Assembly: GCA_023436825.1 (NCBI GenBank) | Contig: JAEZHS010000267.1 | Coordinates: 1-17,262 of the forward strand | Source of the DNA: Pseudomonadota bacterium | GTDB lineage: Bacteria > Pseudomonadota > Alphaproteobacteria > Reyranellales > Reyranellaceae | Direction: 5' to 3' | DNA: 17,262 nt | Part shown: positions 1-7,852 of the stretch, piece after piece | Numbering within the stretch: position 1 is the stretch's first letter | How the letters are laid out: each line of letters starts with the position of its first letter | Program-made: the position numbers and the translations under genes | Notes under the pieces: generated by a model | What the model was told of the DNA's origin: nothing | What the model saw: the letters and a program-made list of their open reading frames with translations, nothing else | Database searches by the model: none

Positions 1-193
1 TCGGAGGCTGGATATCCTGTCGAAAGAGGGACGCACCATCAAAGTGGTGGATAGAGAACGGCTCGTCATTTTGGCCAGTTTCGACGGCAACTATCTCAAT
101 ATGCCGCAGCTGCTTTCACACTGGCACGTCAGGATAGAGCGCGCCGCTACACCGGCCCCCCGCAGGATCCGATCGACCTTGCTACTGGTTTGA
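1..193 (+). CDS. Crp/Fnr-type transcriptional regulator, C-terminal fragment (partial at window start)
   Basis: An open frame enters from the left edge (codons in register from base 2) and stops with TGA at 191-193, giving about 63 residues. The segment KEGRTIKVVDRERL followed by ASFDGNYLNM resembles the end of the winged helix-turn-helix domain of Crp/Fnr regulators. In that family a short beta wing leads into an 'I.D...L' helix, and many alphaproteobacterial members end in a '.FDP.YLHL'-like tail. The DNA-recognition helix and the cyclic-nucleotide-binding-like domain would lie outside the window, so ligand and target genes cannot be judged. It is the only plus-strand gene supported here and converges on the RTX gene. 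The call rests on a short stretch matched from memory. A different winged-helix family is possible. Confidence 0.55.
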   Translation, partial: RRLDILSKEGRTIKVVDRERLVILASFDGNYLNMPQLLSHWHVRIERAATPAPRRIRSTLLLV

Positions 194-610
194 ACACGAC
201 CTTGTTGTGCGCGGACGGCACGTGACAGGCGATCTGTCGTCGGAGACGTTGGCAGCAGCAGGGACCCGTCCCTTACCGTTCGGCCACTGCCAGTGCCGGA
301 GGAGGTGGACGCTTCAATGCCTCATGAGGATTTCTGGGAGGGACGTGGTGAACGCGATCCCGTTTGCCGGTCAGCCAGTCAAGCTATCAGCGATGCGCTC
401 TGAATACGCTGCGCGGGACGGGTAGCCGCATCCGTACTTGGCGACCGTCGATTGGGCGACCTCGATGCCAAGGTTGAGGAGGTCACCATGTGTCCGGGGT
501 ACATCCCTCAGCCGGTTGGCCAGGCCCATCCGGCCGGACGATCGTCACAGCGTTCAGACCGACAAAGGAAGGGCAAAGCAGGACGACAGGGCTCGCGCGT
601 GGGTGCGGGG
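194..610. other. Intergenic gap between convergent genes, with transposase debris
   Basis: This 417-base gap separates the end of the plus-strand regulator from the end of the minus-strand RTX gene. It contains the transposase remnant described separately. Only weak hairpins are seen (for example GACAG-GCGAT-CTGTC near 226-240), and none is followed by a clear T tract, so no terminator is called. A 28-codon plus-strand frame at 317-403 has a good Shine-Dalgarno-like GGAGGAGG but no recognisable product. Confidence 0.5.
434..532 (-). pseudogene. Remnant of an integrase-core (DDE) transposase
   Basis: Read on the minus strand, this stretch encodes a 33-residue fragment running from RMGLANRLRDVPRTHG to DLLNLGIEVAQSTVAKY. 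From memory it closely matches the segment just before the catalytic core of a common family of rve-superfamily transposases (typically 'RMSLANPLWGAPRIHGELLKLGIEVAQSTVAKY'). The frame is closed upstream by a stop at 545-547. Beyond the AKY the sequence departs from the family and stops at 371-373, so neither the start nor the DDE catalytic domain is present. It is therefore a short fossil of an insertion sequence and not a working gene. No terminal inverted repeats or target duplication could be recognised around it. Confidence 0.75.
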
Positions 611-3600
611 TCAGGAAAAGATGAAGTCCTCCGTCGTGAAGCTGAGCGACGTCACACCGGCCAGGCGGATGGTGCCGCTCCCGCCGACGTCGGAAAGGTC
701 TATCAGCGCCCCCTCGGCGTCGAAGGTCGTCGCCGCAGCGAGGTTCGACGACGGGCTGAAACCGACCAGGCGGATCACGTCGTTGCCGGCAACGTCGAAG
801 TCGGTGATCCGGTCGGCGCCTGCCGCCACGCCGATGCGATAGACGAACGCGTCGTTGCCGGAACCTCCGATCAGCACGTCGGCACCGGTGCCGCCCGCGA
901 TTGTATCGGCGCCGAACCCGCCCTGAATCGACGAGACACCCGACACGGAGATGCCAGAGAAATCGAGCGTGTCAGCGCCCGAAGAGCCGACGATGGCGCC
1001 GCCGCCGCCCTCAAGGCGCTCGATTCCCGTGATCAGATTGGTGTTGCTGAGCGACAGGCTGCTGTTGCCGTCGATGAGGATTCGGTCGGCAGTGCCGGCG
1101 CCGCCGTCGATGACGTCGTTGAGCGCCTCGCTGGTGCGCGCGACGATGGTGTCGTCGCCGGCGCCGCCTCGGATGGTATCGTCACCGGAGCCGCCGTCGA
1201 GCCGGTCGGCGAAGCTGCTGCCGGTCAGCGTGTCGTTGCCGCTGAGGCCGCGGACCCCCGTGAGGTTCGTCACCGTGGTGAAGATCGACAGGTCGATGAC
1301 GTTGGCGCCGGTGGTGCCGACAATCGATCGGCCGCCACCGTCGAGCGTCTCGACGCCGGTGATCGTCGAGGTGCCGTTGAGCGTCAGGTCGACGGTGCCA
1401 AAGATCTGCAGGATGTCGATGCCGCCGCCGCCGTCGATCGTGTCGGCCTGCGCCTCCGTGCTGGTGACGCGGATCGTGTCGTTGCCCAGCCCGCCGTCGA
1501 TATTGTCCGTTCCGTTGCCGCCGTCGATGACGTCTGCGCCGGCCGATCCGCGTACGGTATCGTTGCCATCCAGCGCCAGGATACCGGCGAGGTTCGTCAA
1601 TGTGTAAGCGCTGAAGTCGAAGGTGTTCCCGGAAGCGGTGCCGCGCAGCGACAGGTTCGATCCGTCGAAGATTTCGATGCCGGTCATCTGCGACGTGCCG
1701 GTCAGGACCGCGTCCGCGGTGCCGGTGATCTTCACCGTGTCGGTACCGAGCCCTCCCGCCATCGTGTCTGAGATCGCGTCGCTGCCGATGATCAGGATCA
1801 AGTCGTTGCCGGCGCCGGCATCGATGTTGTCGGTATTGGCGCCGCCGTTGATCGTGTCGCTGCCGCCGTTGCCGCGGATCGTGTCGTTGCCCGCGAGACC
1901 GTTGATCGTGTCGTTGCCTTCTCCTCCCGTCAGGGTGTTGTTGGCGGCGGTGCCGGTAATGATCTGGTTCTCATCACGGCCCTCGACGGTGACCGTCGCG
2001 GAGTTGGGCACGCCTGGGTTGACGCCATCGCCGATCTGGTAGGTGACGGTCAGCAGTTCGGATTGTCCGGCGTTGAGTGCGCCGAACTGGGCCGGGTCGA
2101 AACTGAGCACGCCGGCGGCGGAGACGGTGAAGGCCACGGTACGGGCGGCGTTCGACGAGGTGACGGTGACCGGCGACAGCACGGTGATCGTGTTGCCTTC
2201 CGGATCGGCGGCGCCGGAGAGCAGGTTGATCTGCACCGGGGTCGTCACGTCCTCGTTGGTGCTGGGCGCGGCAATCGGGGCAATCGTCGGTGCTTCGTTG
2301 GTGTCGGAGACGGAGATCGCCAGCGCCTGGGTGACCGCCGCGGCGTTGCCGTCGCTGACGCTGACCGTGACGTCGTAGATGTTGTTTGCGCCTGCGTCGG
2401 CCGGCGTCTCGAAATCGGGCGCCGACACGAAGCTCAGCACACCGGTCGAGGCGTCGATAATGAAACGTGAGGCGTCGGTCCCCCCGGCGATCGCGTAAGT
2501 GAGCGGGCCACCATTGGCATCATTGGCGCTGAGCGTCATGGCGACGAGCTGATTCTCTACGGCCGTGGCAGCGGCTGGCGAGGTGAAGACTGGTGCGCTG
2601 TTTGAGGGGGTGGTGCCATCGGTAAAGGTGACGTCGACCCAGTAGTTCGAGTCGTTGTAGCTCGCGGCCGGGAAGATGCCAGGCGTGCCGTTGGCGAAGA
2701 CGCCGCCGGCGGCGCTGGCGGCCAGCACGCCGTCAGGTCCGGCGTGAGCGGTTGTGAAGTAGTTCGCGGTGATGGCGTAGTTCTGCGTGGTGCCGTAGGA
2801 GACGACGTAGGTCGCACCGGCCTCGATGGCGATCGGCGCCGAGAGGGTGCCGATCTGCCAGCCTGATTCGCCCACGGCCGAGGAGACGGTGACGGACCCG
2901 AGCAGAATACCTGCGGCGTTCCAGAGGTTCAGAACGCGCGTGTCGGTGTCGTTCGCGTCCGCCGCGCCGCGGAAGTAGCGCAGCTGCGTGATGGCGCCTG
3001 CGGTGTTCGCCGTGAACCTCATGCCGAGCTCGTAGTCAGTCTGGTCGGTTGTCTCGGTCGTCGTCGGCGCGTCGGTCAAGCCGAACACGTTCGAGCCAGT
3101 GCCGTTTTCGGCCCGGTCGGTGACGGAGACGGTGATCGCCTGGGTCACCGGCGGCGCGATACCGTCGGTGACGCTGACGGTCAGGTCGTAGACGTTGTTG
3201 GCGCCCGCGTCGGCCGGGGCCTCGTAGTTCGGGTTGGTGACAAAGCGCAGCAAGCCGGTCTGGGCGTCGATCGTGAAGAGTGCGGCGTCTGCTCCGCCGA
3301 CGATCGCGTAGCTGAGCGGGCTGGCGTTGGCGTCGGTTGCGGTGATGGTAGCGGCGAGCGAGCGGTTCTCGGGTACGGAGAAGTCGGCGCCCGAGGTGAT
3401 GATCGGCGCGCTGTTGGGGACGAAGGTAACGTCGGCCCAGTAGTTCGAGGCATTGTAGCTGGCGGTCGGGAAGGCGCCAGGCGCGCCGTTGGCGAAGACG
3501 CCGCTGGAGACGCCGGCGGTCAGCACACCGTCGGGTCCGCTGTGGGCGGTGGTAAAGTAGTTTGAGGTAACGACGTAATTCTGCGTGGTGCCGTAGGATA

Positions 3601-6600
3601 CGATGTAGGTTGCGCCGGCCTGGATCGCGATCGGCGTCGAAAGCGTGCCGACCTGCCAGCCCGATTCGCCCGGAGCAGAGGAGACGGTGACGGAGCCGAG
3701 CAGGTTGCCGGCGGCGTTCCAGAGGTTCAGGACGCGCGTGTCGGTGTCGTTGGCGTCCGCCGCGCCGCGGAAGTAGCGCAGCTGGGTGATGGCGCCTGCG
3801 GTGTTCGCCGTGAAGCTCATGCCGAGTTCGTAGTCGGTCTGGTCAGCTGTCTCGGTCGTCGCCGGCGCGTCGTCGACATCGAACACGTTCGATTCGCCGC
3901 CGTTCTCGGCCCGGTCGGTGACGGAGACGGTGATTGCCTGTGTTACCGCCGGCGCGATACCGTCAGTGACGCTGACGGTCAGGTCATAGACGTTGTTGCC
4001 CCCCGCATCGGCCGGGGCCTCGTAGTTCGGAGCGCTGACAAAGCGCAGCAAGCCGGTCTGCGCGTCAATGGTGAAGAGCGCGGCGTCGGCGCCGCCAGCG
4101 ATTGCGTAGGTGAGTGGGTTGGCGTTGGCGTCGGTTGCGGTGATCGTGCCGACGGTCAGCCGGTTCTCCGGCGAGGTCAGCGCCGCCGCCGAGGTGATGA
4201 TCGGCGCAACGTTGACAACGGGGGTGGGGATGAAGGTGACGTCAGCCCAGTAGTTGGCGGCGTTGTAGCTGGCGGTCGGGAAGGCGCCGGGCGTGCCGTT
4301 GGCGAAGACGCCGCTGGAGACGCCAGCGGTCAGCACGCCGTCGGGTCCGCTATGGGCGGTGGTGAAGTAGTTTGAGGTGACGGCGTAGTTCTGAGTAGTG
4401 CCGTAAGACACGATGTAGGTCGCGCCGGCCTGGATCGAGATCGGTGCCGAGAGGGTGCCGATCTGCCAGCCCGATTCGCCCACGGTCGAGGTGACGGTGA
4501 CGGATCCGAGCAGGACGCCCGCGGCGTTCCAGAGATTCAGGACGCGCGTGTCGGTGTCGTTGGCGTCGGCCGTGCCGCGGAAGTAGCGCAGCTCGGTGAT
4601 GGAGCCCGCGACGTTCGCCGTGAAGCTCATGCCGAGCTCGTAGTCGGTCTGGTCGGCTGTCTCGGTCGTTGCAGGCGCGCCGATCGAGTCGAACACGTTC
4701 GAGCCGGTACCGCCGTTTTCGGCCCGGTCGGCGACGGTGACGGTGATCGCCTGTGTTACCGCCGGCGCGATGCCGTCGCTGACGCTGACGGTCAGGTTGT
4801 AGACGTTGTTGGCGTCTGCGTCAGCCGGGGCCTCGAAGTCGGGTGCGGACACGAAGCTCAGTACGCCGCTCGAGGCGTTGATGGTGAAGCGCGCGGTATC
4901 GGCGCCGCCGACGATCGCGTAGGTAAGTGGGTTGGCGTTGGCATCGGTCGCCGTGATGGTGCCGGCAACCAGCCGGTTCTCCGGTGAGGTCAGTGTCGCG
5001 GCCGAGGTGATGACCGGCGGCGAGTTTACCGGCGGGCTGAGGGCGTCGAAGGTGATGTCGACCCAGTAGTTGGCGCCGTTGAACGACTGCGACGGCATCA
5101 CTGCCGGGCCGCTGCCGTATCCATAGACGCCGTTGTTGCCGTCGACCCCGTCCTGGACGACGCGTACGACGCCACCGAAGCCCCAGAAAGAATTGTTGTC
5201 GAGACCGTCGAAGCCCACATCGTTCGCGTCGACGAAATAGTTGCCCGTCGCCACGTAATTGTTGTCGGTGCGGTAGGAAACAATATACTGAGTCCCCGCC
5301 GTCAGGGTAACGGGCGTCGACAGGGTGGCAATCTGCCAGCCGGCCTGGCCCACGGTCGAGGTGAAGATCACCGTGGCGAGCAGGGTGCCCTCGGCGCGCC
5401 AGAGATGGCCTTCGCGCAAGTCGGTGTCGTTGGCGTCGCCGCTGCCGCGCCAATACTTGAGCTCGGTCACGCTGCCGGCGCGGTCGACAGCGAACCGCAT
5501 GCCGAGCTCGATCGCCGTCGACTCGTTGTTCAGGACCGGCGAGCCCGGCGTGGCGCCGCTGAAGGCACTGAAAGTCGTCGGCGCCGTGACGGTGACGGCC
5601 TCGCTGTCGGGGGTGATGTTGTAGACGTTCAGGCTGTCATCGATCGCGCGCGCCTCGATCGTTACGGCGCCCTGCTTCGTCGGATACCAGTAAAAGCTCC
5701 AGGTCGCCCAGTTGTTGGTGGTGCTCGCTACCTTCCAGGTTGCGCCACCGTCGACAGAGACTTCGACCGCGGCAACCCTGCCGTCGGTCGTCAGCGGGTT
5801 GCCGTCATTGTCCGTCGCCGCGCCGGTGATCGTCACCGGCTTGAGCGCCTCGACGGAGTCGGGCAGGTCGTTGATCGAGGCCACCGCGGGCGTTGTATCG
5901 GTCGACGCACTCGCGCGCTTCAGCCCCTGCGAGATCAGGATGGCGTCCGCGACCCCCGGCTGGATCCCCATGTCGGCGAACATGTTGATCGTGAATTGCT
6001 GGATGTCGATGTTCTCGATGTTGGCGTCGTAGGGCGAGCCGTCATGCCGGTTGCTGAGCGCCCAGGTCCAGAAGGTGGTGCCGGCGCCGAACACCAGCGA
6101 GCCGCTCGCGGTACGATAGAGCGACAGGTTGTGCGTGGCTTCACCCGGGAGAGTGGTGTTGCCTTGGTCGACCAGGATTGCGTTCCACGGCAGCGTTGTC
6201 TCTGACAGCTTGATAAGGCCGGCGGGACGCAGGTTGTCGTCGGGCGAGGTGTCCCACTCATAGCCGAGGATGCCCGGGGCAATGTCGAGCTTGCCGCCAT
6301 TGGCGATGGTGGTATCGCGCCAGACCCGCAGGGTGGCGTAGTTCGCCGGCACATCGAGGGCGCCGCCGAACTGTCCGGTGCCGTCGGGGCCGAACAGCTG
6401 GCCGGTGAGCTGGTTCTGGCCGCAGTGGCAGGCCGGGTTGAGGCCGGTGATCGGATCGACATCCTGGGGATTGCCGCCGCCGGCCAGGGGATTGCCGTGG
6501 AAGCGCGTGTCCATCCATGTCCCGGTCCAGATGTCGGTCGGGTCGAGGTTGTAATAGTCCTGCGGGCCGGCGTTGGCATCGCCGACCGCGAGCGTCTCCT

Positions 6601-7582
6601 TGTAGCAGACGAGCGTGCGATAGGGCGTGCCATCAGCGCTGTAGGCGACGTCCCAGCGGATCTTCCAGTAGACTTCGTTGCCGCTCCAGAAGAGCAGGTT
6701 GACGCCGGAATCCCGGGCTTCCTCGACATTCGCGCGCTGATCGCCCGACCAGTATTCGTCATGGCCGACGGAGATGAACGACTTGTAGTTCTTGAGGTAG
6801 TCTGGCCCGAGCCGGTCGGTGTCGACGCCCGAGATGTAGGCGACGTCGTATCCCTGCTTCTCGAGCCAGTAGATCGCCGCATAGTCGGCGCCGAACACAT
6901 AATCCTGCGCACCCGCAACCGCGCCGGTACCGTCGCGGGTAATGAAGGGACGATTGTAGCTGACTGCGTAGGCGCGGTCCTGCGAGTTGGCGCCAGCCCC
7001 CGGGATCGGGTCCCAGTTGATGCTGTCGTTCATGTCGCCGTAGAGATTGGCACCGACCACGCCGTTGTTGCCGCCCCAGGCATTGTAGGCCTGCCAAGTC
7101 GTGTCGGAGGTCTGCAGGACGATGTCGTGGGTCTCGCCGTCGTTGCGCACGACGAAGGGGATCTGGTTGACGGCACCGTCGATCGGGTCGCCGTTCGAAT
7201 CGAGGCGCTGCAGGCGGGCGAGATAGACGCCGGAGACGGCGTCGGCCGGCACGTTCCAGCCATCGGTCACCGACCAGTTGCCGGCGTCGACCGTGCCGGT
7301 TGCGGCATTGACGAGCGCGTTCGGCTGGACCTTGGCGTTGGTGTTCGTCCACTGGGCAACCTCGCGGGCTCCGCTACCGCCGTAGTAGCCGAGGCGGAAG
7401 ATCTCGACCATGTAGTCGCTGCCCGCGCCGCCGTTGACGTTGATCTTGAAGTCAACGCGCGTGCCGGCGTTGACGCTCATGTCGGTGGCGAAGCCTTCGA
7501 TCTCCGTGCTGTGGGGTACATCCCAGTACGATGCGTCAGCGCGACCCTGGACGATCGCATTCTCTTGCATAATCTCGTTCAT
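611..7582 (-). CDS. Giant secreted RTX protein: dimethylformamidase-like domain, four DUF4082/cadherin modules, calcium-binding tail
   Basis: This gene encodes 2,323 residues. The ATG at 7582 is preferred over one seven codons upstream because GGGGGG lies five bases before it. Residues 1-560 resemble the DMFA2_C-type domain of the N,N-dimethylformamidase large subunit, with TWQAYNAWGG (Tyr166), SYNRPF (Tyr209) and GHDEYW (His274, Glu276). An Ig-like segment follows at about 570-665. Next come four alternating DUF4082 modules (about 671-848, 961-1121, 1231-1387, 1497-1655) and cadherin-like modules, then a fifth cadherin/VCBS-like stretch to about 1873. From 1875 onward there are RTX nonapeptides of the GGxGxDxxx type and a serralysin-like end with ITDFDVAGNDVI. 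No N-terminal signal peptide is visible, which fits type I secretion through the C-terminus, but no transporter genes lie in the window. It is probably an extracellular or surface protein, either an adhesin or an amidohydrolase. Substrate and activity are unknown. Confidence 0.9.
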   Translation of the reverse strand: MNEIMQENAIVQGRADASYWDVPHSTEIEGFATDMSVNAGTRVDFKINVNGGAGSDYMVEIFRLGYYGGSGAREVAQWTNTNAKVQPNALVNAATGTVDAGNWSVTDGWNVPADAVSGVYLARLQRLDSNGDPIDGAVNQIPFVVRNDGETHDIVLQTSDTTWQAYNAWGGNNGVVGANLYGDMNDSINWDPIPGAGANSQDRAYAVSYNRPFITRDGTGAVAGAQDYVFGADYAAIYWLEKQGYDVAYISGVDTDRLGPDYLKNYKSFISVGHDEYWSGDQRANVEEARDSGVNLLFWSGNEVYWKIRWDVAYSADGTPYRTLVCYKETLAVGDANAGPQDYYNLDPTDIWTGTWMDTRFHGNPLAGGGNPQDVDPITGLNPACHCGQNQLTGQLFGPDGTGQFGGALDVPANYATLRVWRDTTIANGGKLDIAPGILGYEWDTSPDDNLRPAGLIKLSETTLPWNAILVDQGNTTLPGEATHNLSLYRTASGSLVFGAGTTFWTWALSNRHDGSPYDANIENIDIQQFTINMFADMGIQPGVADAILISQGLKRASASTDTTPAVASINDLPDSVEALKPVTITGAATDNDGNPLTTDGRVAAVEVSVDGGATWKVASTTNNWATWSFYWYPTKQGAVTIEARAIDDSLNVYNITPDSEAVTVTAPTTFSAFSGATPGSPVLNNESTAIELGMRFAVDRAGSVTELKYWRGSGDANDTDLREGHLWRAEGTLLATVIFTSTVGQAGWQIATLSTPVTLTAGTQYIVSYRTDNNYVATGNYFVDANDVGFDGLDNNSFWGFGGVVRVVQDGVDGNNGVYGYGSGPAVMPSQSFNGANYWVDITFDALSPPVNSPPVITSAATLTSPENRLVAGTITATDANANPLTYAIVGGADTARFTINASSGVLSFVSAPDFEAPADADANNVYNLTVSVSDGIAPAVTQAITVTVADRAENGGTGSNVFDSIGAPATTETADQTDYELGMSFTANVAGSITELRYFRGTADANDTDTRVLNLWNAAGVLLGSVTVTSTVGESGWQIGTLSAPISIQAGATYIVSYGTTQNYAVTSNYFTTAHSGPDGVLTAGVSSGVFANGTPGAFPTASYNAANYWADVTFIPTPVVNVAPIITSAAALTSPENRLTVGTITATDANANPLTYAIAGGADAALFTIDAQTGLLRFVSAPNYEAPADAGGNNVYDLTVSVTDGIAPAVTQAITVSVTDRAENGGESNVFDVDDAPATTETADQTDYELGMSFTANTAGAITQLRYFRGAADANDTDTRVLNLWNAAGNLLGSVTVSSAPGESGWQVGTLSTPIAIQAGATYIVSYGTTQNYVVTSNYFTTAHSGPDGVLTAGVSSGVFANGAPGAFPTASYNASNYWADVTFVPNSAPIITSGADFSVPENRSLAATITATDANASPLSYAIVGGADAALFTIDAQTGLLRFVTNPNYEAPADAGANNVYDLTVSVTDGIAPPVTQAITVSVTDRAENGTGSNVFGLTDAPTTTETTDQTDYELGMRFTANTAGAITQLRYFRGAADANDTDTRVLNLWNAAGILLGSVTVSSAVGESGWQIGTLSAPIAIEAGATYVVSYGTTQNYAITANYFTTAHAGPDGVLAASAAGGVFANGTPGIFPAASYNDSNYWVDVTFTDGTTPSNSAPVFTSPAAATAVENQLVAMTLSANDANGGPLTYAIAGGTDASRFIIDASTGVLSFVSAPDFETPADAGANNIYDVTVSVSDGNAAAVTQALAISVSDTNEAPTIAPIAAPSTNEDVTTPVQINLLSGAADPEGNTITVLSPVTVTSSNAARTVAFTVSAAGVLSFDPAQFGALNAGQSELLTVTYQIGDGVNPGVPNSATVTVEGRDENQIITGTAANNTLTGGEGNDTINGLAGNDTIRGNGGSDTINGGANTDNIDAGAGNDLILIIGSDAISDTMAGGLGTDTVKITGTADAVLTGTSQMTGIEIFDGSNLSLRGTASGNTFDFSAYTLTNLAGILALDGNDTVRGSAGADVIDGGNGTDNIDGGLGNDTIRVTSTEAQADTIDGGGGIDILQIFGTVDLTLNGTSTITGVETLDGGGRSIVGTTGANVIDLSIFTTVTNLTGVRGLSGNDTLTGSSFADRLDGGSGDDTIRGGAGDDTIVARTSEALNDVIDGGAGTADRILIDGNSSLSLSNTNLITGIERLEGGGGAIVGSSGADTLDFSGISVSGVSSIQGGFGADTIAGGTGADVLIGGSGNDAFVYRIGVAAGADRITDFDVAGNDVIRLVGFSPSSNLAAATTFDAEGALIDLSDVGGSGTIRLAGVTSLSFTTEDFIFS
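640..1960 (-). repeat. RTX calcium-binding repeats arranged in three compound units
   Basis: This encodes residues of about 1875-2315 of the giant protein. It holds clusters of glycine- and aspartate-rich nonapeptides such as GGEGNDTIN, GLAGNDTIR and GGSGDDTIR. Between the clusters a longer segment recurs three times about 105 residues apart, near residues 1961, 2066 and 2173. Each copy has the pattern 'L.GT..(M/I)TG(I/V)E..(D/E)G....(I/L).G...(A/G)N..D(F/L)S'. In known RTX proteins the nonapeptides bind calcium and fold into a parallel beta roll after export. The intervening units are probably additional beta-helix turns. Confidence 0.85.
2296..5570 (-). repeat. Four tandem DUF4082 plus cadherin-like modules, copies 2-4 nearly identical in design
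   Basis: Within the giant gene, a unit of roughly 800 bases encoding one DUF4082 domain and one cadherin-like domain recurs four times. Landmarks are DYELGMSFTA, LRYFRG.ADANDTDTR, GWQ.GTLS.PI, YIVSYGTTQNY and NYFTTAHSGPDGVL, then ITSAA...PENR and VYDLTVSVTDGIAP. Equivalent points in copies 2, 3 and 4 are about 800-810 bases apart and share long runs of the same bases. Copy 1 (5570 to about 4720) is more divergent and carries a longer insert around GFDGLDNNSFWGFGG. This points to duplication inside the gene, with copies 2-4 the younger ones. Confidence 0.9.
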
Positions 7583-7852
7583 GCGCCCCCCGCAAACACG
7601 CATTGGCGAGGGGAGGGACCCGAATTGCCTTATGGCGACCGCAGGACAGCCTGCCGTCGCCGCCCCTCACTCACCCTGCGGACAAGCCAATTTGCCTTAC
7701 GCTGTCCTTGCATGCGTGCGGACATTCGAGGTACCCCTTGAGCCGCCAACTTGCGAAGGTAGAGTGAAAACACGCGACACACGGGATAGTGTTGGCGGGA
7801 ATCCGCACGTGTTCGATGCGGCTGGTGATTGATCGCGAGCCTCGATCGGCGA
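7583..7852 (-). other. Leader/promoter region of the RTX gene (intergenic)
   Basis: These 270 bases separate the stop of the CobW-like gene from the RTX start and must hold the RTX promoter unless the two are co-transcribed. No clear -35/-10 pair was recognised. Short frames on either strand have no recognisable product. Notable features are two related boxes read on the minus strand, CGTAAGGCAAATTGG (about 7688-7702) and CATAAGGCAATTCGG (about 7620-7634). An imperfect palindrome lies between them at 7636-7659. A weak inverted repeat CCGCA-N8-TGCGG lies near 7803-7820. Just after the CobW stop, GATCG...CGATC could form a small hairpin but lacks a T tract. Confidence 0.5.
7636..7659. promoter_or_regulatory. 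Imperfect 24-base palindrome in the RTX leader
   Basis: On the minus strand the sequence is CGACGGCAGG-CTGT-CCTGCGGTCG: ten-base arms with one mismatch around a four-base centre, ending 53 bases before the chosen RTX start codon. It could be an operator for a dimeric regulator, or a hairpin in the 5' untranslated RNA. Which of these it is cannot be decided from sequence alone. Confidence 0.4.

Noticed and set aside
317..403. 28-residue plus-strand frame after a strong GGAGGAGG
   Set aside because: The ribosome-site match is good and the spacing acceptable, but the peptide is not recognisable and lies in degraded intergenic DNA. It is probably chance.
611..700. Possible PEP-CTERM sorting tail on the RTX protein
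   Set aside because: The C-terminus ends TTEDFIFS with no PEP motif, hydrophobic helix or basic end, so it fits type I secretion instead.
452..1771. Long plus-strand frame (439 codons) opposite the RTX tail
   Set aside because: It mirrors the glycine/aspartate repeats on the other strand, with Arg/Ala/Asp/Val-rich low-complexity composition. There is no recognisable domain, and it is explained by high GC.
2296..5570. CRISPR-like or integron-like array
   Set aside because: The repeats are ~800-base in-frame protein modules, not short repeats with unique spacers.
6425..7741. Plus-strand frame (438 codons) opposite the dimethylformamidase-like domain
   Set aside because: Composition is typical of an antisense shadow, while the minus strand carries clear conserved motifs throughout.
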